Of a stretch of 38,832 bases of DNA, positions 26,788-35,519 are shown in pieces; the first letter of the stretch is position 1, and each line of letters starts with the position of its first letter. The translations under genes and the position numbers were made by a program. This DNA comes from Thermovibrio sp. (GTDB lineage: Bacteria; Aquificota; Aquificia; Desulfurobacteriales; Desulfurobacteriaceae). The notes under the pieces were generated by a model. The model was not told the DNA's origin. It was given only the letters and a program-made list of their open reading frames with translations, and made no database searches. Where the stretch lies: contig WFNZ01000018.1 of NCBI GenBank assembly GCA_015488335.1, forward strand, positions 1 through 38,832. The letters are read 5' to 3'.

Positions 26788-28488
26788 GTGAGAAAACTTA
26801 GACTGCTTTTCTTACTTTTCTTCTTTCTTCTTCCTGCTTGTGGAGGGGGTGGCAGTGGAGGTGGTAGTAACTCCTCAGGTGGTGTATCAATTTCCGGCCA
26901 GTTTCTCTCAAGTTATGTAGAAGGACTGAAAGTCTGTACAGACAGCGGTTACTGTACGTATACAGATGCAGAAGGTAAGTTCCAGTTAAAGGTTTCAACT
27001 CTTCCAGTTCACGTCACCTTTTTTGTAAATAACCTTGAACTGGGAGATTATACCCTCAGGGAAAACAACGAAACAGTAACTCCTTTTAAATTATCGTCCA
27101 GCTCCCAGATTGGAGATATTCTTGCCAGGTTTATCCACGGGATGGCCGGAGATACAGAGGGAACTTTTAAAACGCTTAACTTCTCCGGTATTAAGGTTTT
27201 AAACTCTAATCTCCCTTCAGGTGAGTCCCTCACCGATGCCGTTCAAAACGGAGAAGACGTTAGGGTAGAGCTCCAGTCCAACGGAAAAACTTACTCTGTA
27301 GAGTACCACCCGGAAGATCGGTCTGTAGAGCTGTGCACAGCCGATAGCTGTCAGAAAGTTAACTACAGACAGTGGCTCATCCTGGTCTACATGGCTGCTG
27401 ATAACAGTTTAAACTCATTTGCATCGGAAGACCTGAAGGAGATGGCCTCAGTCAAGTTTACCCCTCAGGTAAAATTAGTTGTCCTCACAGACTTTCAAAC
27501 GGGAACGGATCAGATTTCAGAGAGCTCCGATACAACGGGGGATCTGACCTCTCAACCTCTGAATTACGAAGTAGATTCAGGCGACTATCAGACTCTTAAG
27601 AACTTTGTAGAACAATACTATAACTTATACCCTGCAAAGAACGTTGCCTTAATCCTCTGGGATCACGGAGATGGATGGAGAAGCAGATCAGCAGCCATTG
27701 ACGACACAGACTCCTCCCTTCTCCTTATGTTCCAGCTTAGAAAAGTCCTGTCAGACCTTAATTCAGAAGGGATAAACTTCAGTCTGATTGGCTTTGACGA
27801 ATGTTTAATGGGCATGGAAGAGGTCCTCTACGACATTAAAGATTTTGCTGATTACTTTGTGGCCTCAGAGAACGAAGAGCCTGGAACTGGCTGGGATTAT
27901 ACGAGAGTTTTTTCATACCTCGTTTCCAACCCCAATTCAACTCCTCAGCAGTTTGGAAAGGCCATAGTTGATGCCTATAAAGAGGCCTATTCCTCTCTTA
28001 GCACCGATTCCACCCTTACGCTTACCCTCTTCTCTAAAGATAACGTTGAGAGAATTGCCGGCGACCTGAACAGGTTCTACTACGATCTAAATTCAGACAC
28101 ATTCCCCGACTTCCAGTCTGCAAGGAGCTCCTCCCAGCAGGTTGTCTGCTCAGAAAACAATCAGAACTGTTCTTACTACTACGTTGATCTCTACTCCTTT
28201 GCATCTCAGCTTTCAGACAAATATCCTGAAGCTGCCGACATTGTTAACGTAATAGACTCCTTATACAAAACGGTTATACCTGGCAGCGACGGTAAAGACC
28301 TTCACGGTATCTCCGTCTACTTCCCTGCCAACCCAGATGAAGCAAATCAATCTGGATACGGCTGTTATACTGCCGAGACTCCCGTAACCTGCACCTTTGG
28401 AAATAAGCAGGTTAGCGGCTACTACAATCCCTTTGCTGCTGGAACCTACTGGGACAACTTCCTAACTGAATACTTATCTCTGGAGTAG
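26788..28488 (+). CDS. Clostripain-like (C11) cysteine peptidase lipoprotein
   Basis: Exported lipid-anchored protein of 566 residues. A signal peptide ends in the lipobox LPAC (C18), followed by a Gly/Ser-rich tether (19-33). Residues about 34-190 are beta-rich and resemble a carboxypeptidase-regulatory-like domain. The C11 domain from about 195 has ILVYMAADNSLN, LILWDHGDGW with H293 and IGFDECLMGMEEV with C339, the catalytic pair. Cysteines come in close pairs (50/56, 183/188, 454/461, 526/535), probably disulfides. The start is GTG 26788, five bases after GGAGG. Clostripain relatives cut after Arg or Lys; the target here is unknown. The next gene, four bases on, is also a lipoprotein. Confidence 0.85.
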   Translation: MRKLRLLFLLFFFLLPACGGGGSGGGSNSSGGVSISGQFLSSYVEGLKVCTDSGYCTYTDAEGKFQLKVSTLPVHVTFFVNNLELGDYTLRENNETVTPFKLSSSSQIGDILARFIHGMAGDTEGTFKTLNFSGIKVLNSNLPSGESLTDAVQNGEDVRVELQSNGKTYSVEYHPEDRSVELCTADSCQKVNYRQWLILVYMAADNSLNSFASEDLKEMASVKFTPQVKLVVLTDFQTGTDQISESSDTTGDLTSQPLNYEVDSGDYQTLKNFVEQYYNLYPAKNVALILWDHGDGWRSRSAAIDDTDSSLLLMFQLRKVLSDLNSEGINFSLIGFDECLMGMEEVLYDIKDFADYFVASENEEPGTGWDYTRVFSYLVSNPNSTPQQFGKAIVDAYKEAYSSLSTDSTLTLTLFSKDNVERIAGDLNRFYYDLNSDTFPDFQSARSSSQQVVCSENNQNCSYYYVDLYSFASQLSDKYPEAADIVNVIDSLYKTVIPGSDGKDLHGISVYFPANPDEANQSGYGCYTAETPVTCTFGNKQVSGYYNPFAAGTYWDNFLTEYLSLE

Positions 28489-28492
28489 GAGT

Positions 28493-28864
28493 ATGAAAAG
28501 GCTTTTTGTTCTGATATTTCTTACACTGCTATCTGGCTGTGCAACTGTTAACGTAAATGGCGAGGCCAGGGTAAGGCTATTTACCGTAGGTGAAATCCTG
28601 AAAAACTGTCCTGCACTGTCTGGAAAAGAAGTTGTAGTTGAAGGAACTTACAGAGGGTGGAGCTGCCCGGCAGATTGCAGAAACCCCGGTACAACCCGTT
28701 CCGACGTCTGTATTACCGATTCAACCGGCTGTATCTACCTGTCTGGAACAGGTGGACTTGACCCTTTAACAGACAGGGGAAAAAGGGTAAGAGTTCTTGC
28801 TTTGGTCTCTAAAAAGGGGAGTATCTGTTACCTGAAGCCGGAGAAGATAGATGAGCTTAAGTGA
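28493..28864 (+). CDS. Small Cys-rich lipoprotein, possible OB fold
   Basis: 123 residues with a short signal peptide and lipobox LSGC (C16). The mature part has six more cysteines, including WSCPADC, DVCI and TGCIYLSG. The pattern GKEVVVEGTYRGWSC, then CIYLSG, then GKRVRVLALVS resembles a small OB-fold (tRNA_anti-like) domain as found in some periplasmic proteins. I cannot assign a function. It sits four bases after the C11 lipoprotein and overlaps thiL by 14 bases. The cysteines could form disulfides or hold a metal; nothing in the sequence decides. Confidence 0.75.
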   Translation: MKRLFVLIFLTLLSGCATVNVNGEARVRLFTVGEILKNCPALSGKEVVVEGTYRGWSCPADCRNPGTTRSDVCITDSTGCIYLSGTGGLDPLTDRGKRVRVLALVSKKGSICYLKPEKIDELK

Positions 28865-29804
28865 GTTTGAGCTCATCTCCAAAATCTCCCGTCTTTTCAA
28901 AAAACTACCAGATATTGATGTGGGTATAGGGGATGATACTGCCGTTGTGACCTTAGGTTCAGAGAAACTTCTTCTTACATGTGACGCTTTGGTAGAAAAT
29001 TCCCATTTCCTTCTCAGCTGGAAATCTCTGGTAGACGATCTCTTTTTCTATCTGGGAAGGAAACTTGTCTCTGTTTCTGTCAGCGATATTGCCTCAATGG
29101 GCGGAGCTCCCCTCTTCTCCCTTATAACTCTCGGAGTTAACAGCTCTTTCTCTGAACCCGACCTTGACAAGCTTTACAACGGAATCCGCTCTGCCCTTTC
29201 AGATTACGGCCTTTCATTGGTCGGTGGTGATACAGTCAGAAGCGAAAACCTCTTCTTTGACCTCTTTTTGACCGGTAAAGCAAAAAGCGGTTTTATGCTG
29301 AGGAATTCTGCCAGGCCGGGAGAACTTGTCTTCGTTACAGGAACTTTCGGAGATGCAAAGGCCGGACTTGAACAGCTTTTAAATGGAGAAATTACTGACT
29401 CATACCTTGTAAACAGGTTCTTAAACCCTACGGCCCGTTTGAGAGAAGGTCAGAGAGCTCTCTCTTTAGGAGTTAAGTGCGGAACAGACGTAAGCGACGG
29501 CCTCGTTTTCAACCTTTACACTATTTCAGAGGCCTCTGGCGTAAGGATAGATGTAGATTTGAGCCTTATCCCAATATCAGAAAACCTGATAAACTACTGC
29601 GGAAAAGAGAGAGCTCTCTCATTCGCCCTCTTTGGAGGGGAGGATTACGAGCTTATAATTACGGCTCCAGAAGATAAAGAGGGGGAGCTCCGAAAAATCG
29701 GCTTCAAACAAATAGGGAAAGTCTCTGAAGGAAGCGGAGTCTATGGAAACGGGAAGCTCCTTCCTAAAAAGGGCTACGACCACCTGAAGGGGGATGATTC
29801 ATGA
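28851..29804 (+). CDS. thiL: Thiamine-monophosphate kinase
   Basis: Final step of thiamine diphosphate synthesis: ATP-dependent phosphorylation of thiamine phosphate. The 317-residue protein fits the PurM/ThiL fold: SEFELISKI at the N-terminus, DVGIGDDTAVV with metal-binding aspartates, SVSDIASMGGAPLFSLITLG, SLVGGDTVRS, TDVSDGL and FGGEDYELIITA. The start is ATG 28851, inside the previous gene, with GGAG seven bases upstream. It ends in an ATGA overlap with uppP. Thiamine diphosphate would serve enzymes such as pyruvate:ferredoxin oxidoreductase, but no other thi gene is in the window. Confidence 0.94.
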   Translation: MSLSEFELISKISRLFKKLPDIDVGIGDDTAVVTLGSEKLLLTCDALVENSHFLLSWKSLVDDLFFYLGRKLVSVSVSDIASMGGAPLFSLITLGVNSSFSEPDLDKLYNGIRSALSDYGLSLVGGDTVRSENLFFDLFLTGKAKSGFMLRNSARPGELVFVTGTFGDAKAGLEQLLNGEITDSYLVNRFLNPTARLREGQRALSLGVKCGTDVSDGLVFNLYTISEASGVRIDVDLSLIPISENLINYCGKERALSFALFGGEDYELIITAPEDKEGELRKIGFKQIGKVSEGSGVYGNGKLLPKKGYDHLKGDDS

Positions 29805-30577
29805 CTTTTACAGACTCAGTCATAATGGGAATAGTTGAAGGACTGACAGAGTTTCTTCCCGTCTCCTCAACCGGCCACCTGATACTCACCTCTCACATTT
29901 TGGGCCTTAAACAGACCGCTTTTGAAAAGACCTTTGAAATAGCCATTCAGCTTGGAGCAATTCTCTCCGTTGTTTTCATATACAGGGAAAAGCTCACCAA
30001 AAGCTGGGAGCTCTGGAAAAAGCTCATAGCTGCCTTTATACCTACCGGAATACTGGGTTTAGCACTCCACCACTACATTGAAAATCTATTCAATCCCGTT
30101 GTTGTTTCCTCCATGCTGATAATCTGGGGTGTTATCTTCATACTGGTGGAGCTCCTCCATAACGAAAAAGAGCACCACATCTCAGAGCCTGAAAAAGTAA
30201 GTTATCTTAAAGCAGTGGGAATCGGCCTTTTTCAATCCCTTGCAATGGTTCCCGGAACCTCCCGCTCCGGCGCAACCATAATAGGAGGAATGGTCTTAGG
30301 AATGAAAAGACCTGCCGCTACAGAGTTTTCGTTCCTCCTTGCCATTCCGACGATGTTCGCAGCTACCGGCTTTGAGCTGTTTAAAAACTTTAACTCCATC
30401 AACGTTGAAGACTTCAAGCTACTTCTGGTGGGAGCTATAACTGCCTTTGTATCGGCTTTCTTTGCAGTTAAGTGGCTTTTAGGTTATGTAAAACACCACA
30501 GCTTTATTCCTTTTGGCGTTTACAGAATCATAGTTGGGATAATTTTCCTCGTAGTTTTCTACTTTCAAAATAGTTAA
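29801..30577 (+). CDS. uppP: Undecaprenyl-diphosphatase (BacA type)
   Basis: Recycles the lipid carrier undecaprenyl diphosphate to the monophosphate at the inner membrane, needed for peptidoglycan and surface polysaccharides. The 258-residue, mostly hydrophobic protein shows GIVEGLTEFLPVSSTGHLIL near the N-terminus (catalytic Glu and Ser region) and PGTSRSGATIIGGM in the middle, the two family signatures. It starts inside the thiL stop (ATGA). It is the last gene before a 44-base gap that probably holds a new promoter. The name bacA is also used. Confidence 0.95.
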   Translation: MTFTDSVIMGIVEGLTEFLPVSSTGHLILTSHILGLKQTAFEKTFEIAIQLGAILSVVFIYREKLTKSWELWKKLIAAFIPTGILGLALHHYIENLFNPVVVSSMLIIWGVIFILVELLHNEKEHHISEPEKVSYLKAVGIGLFQSLAMVPGTSRSGATIIGGMVLGMKRPAATEFSFLLAIPTMFAATGFELFKNFNSINVEDFKLLLVGAITAFVSAFFAVKWLLGYVKHHSFIPFGVYRIIVGIIFLVVFYFQNS

Positions 30578-30597
30578 AACTTGAAATCGTTAGGGTT

Positions 30598-30606
30598 TGT
30601 TATAAT
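30598..30606 (+). promoter_or_regulatory. Probable extended -10 promoter for pilT-pilC
   Basis: TGTTATAAT at 30598-30606 is a perfect TGnTATAAT extended -10 box in the 44-base gap between uppP and pilT. A TTGAAA at 30581-30586 lies only 14 bases upstream, too close for a standard -35, so the extended element would carry recognition. Transcription from about 30613 would give a leader of only about 9 bases and start at the GGGGG ribosome site (30612-30616). That short leader is a reason for caution. Confidence 0.4.
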
Positions 30607-30621
30607 CAGCCGGGGGTAAAG

Positions 30622-31710
30622 ATGCAGAGTAACGTAACAATGCTTCAGCTTCTTAAAGAGGTTATTGAGAGGAAGGGATCCGACCTTCACATTGCTCCCG
30701 GTAGTCCTCCTCGTATAAGGATAATGGGAGACCTTGTTCCTTTAAACGAATACGGTATCCTTACTCCGGCAGATACAAAACGCTTAATCTACAGCGTTCT
30801 TACAGACCTCCAGAAGAAAAGGCTTGAAGAGGACTGGGAGCTTGACTTCTCCTTTGGAATAAAAGGGGTTGCCCGCTTCAGGGGAAATGCCTACTTCCAG
30901 AGGCAGTCTTTAGCTGCTGCTTTCAGGCTCATTCCGTTTGACATTCCCAGCTTTGACAAACTCGGCTTGCCAAAAGTTATAGAAACCTTTGCCCACAAAG
31001 ATAAAGGTCTTGTTCTTGTAACAGGTCCAACTGGTTCCGGTAAGTCAACAACCCTTGCTTCTCTCCTCAAAATTATCAACGATACCTATCCCTATCACAT
31101 AATAACAATTGAAGATCCAATAGAGTTTGTTTACGAGCACAGCAAGTCTCTGGTTACTCAGAGAGAACTGGGAAACGATACAAAGAGTTTTGCCAGAGCT
31201 CTCCGTTCAGCCCTCCGTGAAGATCCAGACGTTATCCTCGTTGGTGAGATGAGGGACCCGGAAACCATAGAAGCAGCCCTTACAGCAGCTGAAACTGGCC
31301 ATCTTGTCTTCTCAACACTCCACACAAACTCAACGATTGAAACGATAAACCGTATAGTAGATGTATTTCCAGCTGAAAAGCAGGCTCAGATAAGAACACA
31401 GCTCTCCTTCGTTCTTGTTGGAACAGTAGCTCAGAAGCTCTTAAAGAGGAAAGACGGTAAGGGCAGGGTAGCAGCTGTAGAGGTCTTTATACCAACACCT
31501 GCTATAAGGAACCTTATCAGAGAGAATAAACTCCATCAGATATATTCAATGATGCAGACAAGTCAGGCTGCAACAGGAATGATTACTCTGAACCAGCATC
31601 TGGCAGAGCTCTACACAAGTGGCCTTATAGATATTGAAGAGGCTAAAAGAGTATCGCCAGACCATAAAGAGCTTGAATCCCTGATAAAATCACTTTCCAA
31701 AGGTTTCTAA
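30622..31710 (+). CDS. pilT: Type IV pilus retraction ATPase PilT
   Basis: Cytoplasmic hexameric motor that pulls pili back, driving twitching motility and DNA uptake. The 362 residues contain the PAS-like N-terminal domain (GSDLHIAPGSPPRIRIMGDL), Walker A GPTGSGKST at 135-143, the Asp box IITIEDPIEFVY, Walker B VILVGEMRD near 204-212 and the His box TGHLVFSTLHTNS. The PilT-specific AIRNLIRENK at 294-303 separates it from PilB/GspE. The ribosome site GGGGG lies five bases before the ATG. It shares one base with pilC (TAATG). No pilin, pilB or pilMNOPQ genes are in the window. Confidence 0.96.
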   Translation: MQSNVTMLQLLKEVIERKGSDLHIAPGSPPRIRIMGDLVPLNEYGILTPADTKRLIYSVLTDLQKKRLEEDWELDFSFGIKGVARFRGNAYFQRQSLAAAFRLIPFDIPSFDKLGLPKVIETFAHKDKGLVLVTGPTGSGKSTTLASLLKIINDTYPYHIITIEDPIEFVYEHSKSLVTQRELGNDTKSFARALRSALREDPDVILVGEMRDPETIEAALTAAETGHLVFSTLHTNSTIETINRIVDVFPAEKQAQIRTQLSFVLVGTVAQKLLKRKDGKGRVAAVEVFIPTPAIRNLIRENKLHQIYSMMQTSQAATGMITLNQHLAELYTSGLIDIEEAKRVSPDHKELESLIKSLSKGF

Positions 31711-32927
31711 TGGCTGTTTACAGATACGTTGGCAGAGACGTTCTGAACAGGAGAAGGAGAGGACTTGTAGAAGCAGACAGTATTGATGCTGCGAGGGAGC
31801 TCCTCTTAAGCCGTGGAGTTGTTGTAGTAGAAAAGCTCTCTGAAGACAAATCCCTGTTTAAAAAGAGCTTTGACGTTCCCTTCCTCAACCGTATAACTCT
31901 CCGCGACCTTCTAATCTTCACCCGTCAGCTCTACGCCATGATCCACGCAGGAATCCCCTTGGTCCAGGCCTTGAGAGTCATAAAAGATCAAGTACCCAAC
32001 AAAAGACTTAAACAGATAATAGACGATGTGGCAACTTACATAGAGGAAGGGGGTAAATTTTCAACGGCCCTCTCAAAATACAGAGATGTCTTTGGAGACC
32101 TATACATTTCAATGGTAAGAGCTGCTGAAGAAGCTGGAACCCTTGAAGAAACCCTAAAACGCCTTGCCGAGTATTTAGAAAAGATAGAAAAGCTCAGAGG
32201 AAAGGTAAAGAGTGCTCTTTTCTACCCTGTATTTGTCCTTATAACGGCAACAGTTATAGTAGCTGGAATAATGATATTCGTAATTCCAACCTTCCAGCAG
32301 CTATACGCCGACCTTGGCGGTTCTTTACCAGCTCTAACCCAAATGGTTATAAACGCCAGCAACTGGCTCAGAGACTACATCGGCTGGTTTATCCTTGCAA
32401 TCTTTCTCTTTGTTGTCCTCTTTGTTCAGCTCCGTCGCGTTTCAAAACGGTTTAAATACCTGACAGACCTTGCACTTCTCAAAATCCCCGTTTTCGGAGA
32501 GCTCGTCCTCAAATCCAGCATTGCCAACTTCTCAAGAACATTCTCCTCCATGCTTTCCAGCGGAATAAACATACTTGAAGCCCTAAGAATATCCGCTGAA
32601 ACTGCAAACAACGAAGTGATAAGAGAGGCAATAGAAAAAGTTAGAGAACAGGTAGAAAAGGGAGTCAGTTTCTCATTAGCAATGTCAAGAATCTCAATCT
32701 TTCCTCCTATGGTAGTAAACATGGCCGCCATCGGTGAACAGGCCGGTAACTTAGACGAAATGATGTCAAAAGTTGCCGATTTTTACGAAGAAGAAGTAGA
32801 CCGCACCGTAGACGGCCTCACTTCCCTCATAGAACCCTTGATGATCGTCTTCATCGGCTCTATAATTGGCGTAATCATAATTGCATTGTATCTACCAATA
32901 TTTAAAATTGGTGAGCTTATAAAATAA
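31710..32927 (+). CDS. pilC: Type IV pilus inner-membrane platform protein PilC/GspF
   Basis: Polytopic inner-membrane protein on which the pilus motors act. The 405-residue protein has two repeated T2SSF domains, with FTRQLYAMIHAGIPLVQALR near 70-89 and the second copy around FSRTFSSMLSSGINILEALR near 270-289. Transmembrane segments follow at about 170-195, 220-240 and 375-398. Pairing with pilT marks it as the pilus protein rather than the secretion-system GspF. It starts within the pilT stop (TAATG). It is the last gene with the GC-richer composition of the left part of the window; base composition changes sharply in the 23 bases after it. Confidence 0.95.
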   Translation: MAVYRYVGRDVLNRRRRGLVEADSIDAARELLLSRGVVVVEKLSEDKSLFKKSFDVPFLNRITLRDLLIFTRQLYAMIHAGIPLVQALRVIKDQVPNKRLKQIIDDVATYIEEGGKFSTALSKYRDVFGDLYISMVRAAEEAGTLEETLKRLAEYLEKIEKLRGKVKSALFYPVFVLITATVIVAGIMIFVIPTFQQLYADLGGSLPALTQMVINASNWLRDYIGWFILAIFLFVVLFVQLRRVSKRFKYLTDLALLKIPVFGELVLKSSIANFSRTFSSMLSSGINILEALRISAETANNEVIREAIEKVREQVEKGVSFSLAMSRISIFPPMVVNMAAIGEQAGNLDEMMSKVADFYEEEVDRTVDGLTSLIEPLMIVFIGSIIGVIIIALYLPIFKIGELIK

Positions 32928-32950
32928 ATAAGTGTTTTGGAGAACTTCTT

Positions 32951-33757
32951 ATGTTTGATTGTAGGTCAGTTGTAGATATAGCGCGTAAAGCAGGTCAAGA
33001 AATAATGAAGATTTATAACTCAAGCTATGAAATTTCTTTAAAAAAGGACAATTCACCGCTTACACTTGCAGATAAACGTTCTCATGAAATAATAATTAAA
33101 GGACTTCAGGAAATATCTGATCTCCCTGTTTTGAGTGAAGAGGGAAGTAGTATTCCATATAATAAAAGAAAAAAGTGGGATGCTTTTTGGCTTGTTGATC
33201 CTCTTGATGGTACGAAGGAGTTTATAAAAAAGAACGGCGAGTTCACGGTAAATATTGCTCTTATAAAAGAAAATCAACCAGTTTTTGGTGTTGTTTATGC
33301 TCCAGCAAAAGGTATTCTTTATTACGGAGGCGTTGATTTTGGGGCTTTTTGTATTTCAGATGGAAAAGAAGATGCTATTGATGGGAACTCCCCTACAAAA
33401 TTTACGGTTGTAACGAGTAAATCACATATGAACAATGAAACCAGAGCTTTCATAGATAGGTTGAAGGAAATAACTGGTAATAAAGAAATAGAGACCATAT
33501 CTGTAGGCTCATCGCTAAAAATTTGCCTTGTTGCAGAAGGAAAGGCAACTCTGTATCCACGTTTAGGCCCTACTATGGAATGGGATACAGCTGCGGCCCA
33601 CGCCATTCTTAAAGGAGCAGGAGGGAAAGTAATTTCTTACGATTCTTTTAATAAATTAAATACTCTAAAGGAACTGTGTGAAAAGGAAGAACTGAAGTAC
33701 AATAAAGAGAATTTGCTTAACCCATTCTTTATAGCACTTTCTTCTGATGTTTGCTGA
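32951..33757 (+). CDS. cysQ: 3'(2'),5'-bisphosphate nucleotidase CysQ
   Basis: Removes the 3' phosphate from PAP, the by-product left when PAPS gives up its sulfate. The 268-residue protein is an inositol-monophosphatase-fold enzyme with the Li+-sensitive metal site: E63/E64 in LSEEGS, D83 and D86 in DPLDGTKEF, and D212 in WDTAAAHAI. The KEF ending and NIALI fit CysQ rather than SuhB. GGAG lies eight bases before the ATG. It is the first gene of the AT-rich block and overlaps the transporter by 11 bases. With cysC, sat and a sulfotransferase downstream, clearing PAP is the obvious job. Confidence 0.92.
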   Translation: MFDCRSVVDIARKAGQEIMKIYNSSYEISLKKDNSPLTLADKRSHEIIIKGLQEISDLPVLSEEGSSIPYNKRKKWDAFWLVDPLDGTKEFIKKNGEFTVNIALIKENQPVFGVVYAPAKGILYYGGVDFGAFCISDGKEDAIDGNSPTKFTVVTSKSHMNNETRAFIDRLKEITGNKEIETISVGSSLKICLVAEGKATLYPRLGPTMEWDTAAAHAILKGAGGKVISYDSFNKLNTLKELCEKEELKYNKENLLNPFFIALSSDVC

Positions 33758-35519
33758 GATAGTAGTTTCTCTGATTATTCTATTTACAGTTATAGCTCTT
33801 TATCGGGAGCTTTTTCATCCCGTTATTATCTTCCTTTTTAGTGTTTCTATTCTTCTTTTTTTGAGGATCCTATCCCCTAAAGATGTGCTGTTCGGATTTT
33901 CAAATGAGCAAATTATAGATGTTGTTCTTCTCATTCTCATAAGTAAAGTGCTACAATCAACTGGAGTTCTTAGTTTTTTTATATCTAAAATCTTAAAGAA
34001 AGAGCTTGATTACAAAGAATTTCTATCAAGAATGATGATTTTTGTTTCGGGGATTTCTACAGTTATCAACAATACTCCTGTTGTTGCTATGGTTTTACCT
34101 TATGTTAACGACTGGTGCCATAAAAAGAAAATCTCACCTTCAAAATTACTGATACCTCTATCTTATGCTTCTATATTTGGAGGAATGTCAACTCTTATAG
34201 GAACTTCAACTAACCTTGTTGTTAACGCTCTTACTGTTGAATCTGGTTTAAAACCTTTCTCTTTCTTTGACTTTAGCTATGTAGGTATTCCTATAATGCT
34301 TTTTGGCTTTTTCTACCTGTATTTTATTGGACATAAGCTTCTTCCGGAAAGGCCAGATATAGTAGAATCATTTTTATCTCGTAGGAGGGACTACTTAGTA
34401 GAAACTGTTTTGAAATCTAACTCTCCTCTTGTGGGTAAAACTATAAAACAGGCAAACTTACGTAATCTTGAGGGACTCTATCTGGCAGAGATAGTTAGAA
34501 AGAATATAAGAATTTATCCTGTTTCTCCGTCCGAAGTACTTCAGGAAGGGGATATTCTAATCTTTGTAGGAGATACCCGTGCTGTAGTTAGCCTTATACA
34601 GAACAACTACGGTTTATCTTTACCAAAGTTTTGTTTACTTGATAGTGAATATAAAGAACTTGTTGAGGTTGTTATCTCAAATAATTCAAGTTTGATTAAC
34701 AAAAAGATCAGAGATACTAACTTCAGAGCTAAATTTGATGCAGCTGTTCTTGCTGTACATCGTAATGGAGAGCGTTTGAAGGGAAAAATCGGAGAAATTG
34801 TTCTTAAACCGGGAGATTTATTATTACTGATAGTCGGAAAGGATTTCTGGAAAAAAGTGGAAGATATTACTGATTTTTACATAGTTTCGCGTATTGATGA
34901 AGTGCCTAATGAAAGAGAATTTTCTAAAGGCAAACTTCTATTTTTATTTTTTCTTTTGGCTATTTTACTTTCAGCTCTTAAATTAGTATCACTTTTTACT
35001 GCTCTTATTTTTGTTTTGCTTTTATCTGTTTTATTAAAGACAACAGATTATTCAAGACTTAAATCTAAACTTGACATCCATTTTTTTCTTATTGCTGTTT
35101 TTTCCCTTGCTCTCGGTAAAGCACTGATAAAAACAGGTTTGGCGAAAACTTTTGCAAGTGCTATTGATTCCTTGCTTGGTGGCTTTGGAACGTTTGGATA
35201 TATATTGGGAATTTACCTTGTTACCAATATACTTACAGAGTTTGTTAATAATGTTGCTGCGGCCTCTATAGCATTTCCTATAGCTCTGGCTTCTGCAAGT
35301 GTTTCGGGTATTGAACCTAAATACCTTATACTTGCTGTCGCTTACGGAGCTTCAGCCAGTTTTGTTACTCCTATCGGTTATCAGACTAATCTAATGGTGT
35401 TTGCTGCGGGAAACTATAAGTTTAAAGATTTTTTAAGAATTGGCTTGCCTCTATCAGTTTTAGTGTGTATATTATGTACAACAATTTTAACTTTTCTTGC
35501 TAAAAAGGGAGGGATATGA
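33747..35519 (+). CDS. SLC13/DASS-type transporter with two internal RCK_C domains (probable sulfate uptake)
   Basis: 590 residues: an N-terminal membrane half (about 1-200), two cytoplasmic RCK_C/TrkA_C domains (about 212-285 and 303-372) and a C-terminal membrane half (about 395-590). The halves carry the paired substrate motifs of the ion-transporter superfamily: VINNTPVVAM at 107-115 with GTSTNLVVN at 152-160, and FVNNVAAASIAFP with TPIGYQTNLMVF near the end. This architecture is seen in bacterial transporters of sulfate and other anions. Sitting between cysQ and cysC-sat, sulfate is the likely cargo, energised by Na+ or H+; this is inferred from neighbours. The start at ATG 33747 has no strong ribosome site and is reached by an 11-base overlap with cysQ. 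It overlaps cysC as ATGA. Confidence 0.85.
   Translation: MFAEIVVSLIILFTVIALYRELFHPVIIFLFSVSILLFLRILSPKDVLFGFSNEQIIDVVLLILISKVLQSTGVLSFFISKILKKELDYKEFLSRMMIFVSGISTVINNTPVVAMVLPYVNDWCHKKKISPSKLLIPLSYASIFGGMSTLIGTSTNLVVNALTVESGLKPFSFFDFSYVGIPIMLFGFFYLYFIGHKLLPERPDIVESFLSRRRDYLVETVLKSNSPLVGKTIKQANLRNLEGLYLAEIVRKNIRIYPVSPSEVLQEGDILIFVGDTRAVVSLIQNNYGLSLPKFCLLDSEYKELVEVVISNNSSLINKKIRDTNFRAKFDAAVLAVHRNGERLKGKIGEIVLKPGDLLLLIVGKDFWKKVEDITDFYIVSRIDEVPNEREFSKGKLLFLFFLLAILLSALKLVSLFTALIFVLLLSVLLKTTDYSRLKSKLDIHFFLIAVFSLALGKALIKTGLAKTFASAIDSLLGGFGTFGYILGIYLVTNILTEFVNNVAAASIAFPIALASASVSGIEPKYLILAVAYGASASFVTPIGYQTNLMVFAAGNYKFKDFLRIGLPLSVLVCILCTTILTFLAKKGGI

Noticed and set aside
30560-30590. Terminator hairpin after uppP (TTTCAA ... 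TTGAAA)
   Set aside because: Arms of six A/T-rich bases with a long loop and no following T-run are too weak.
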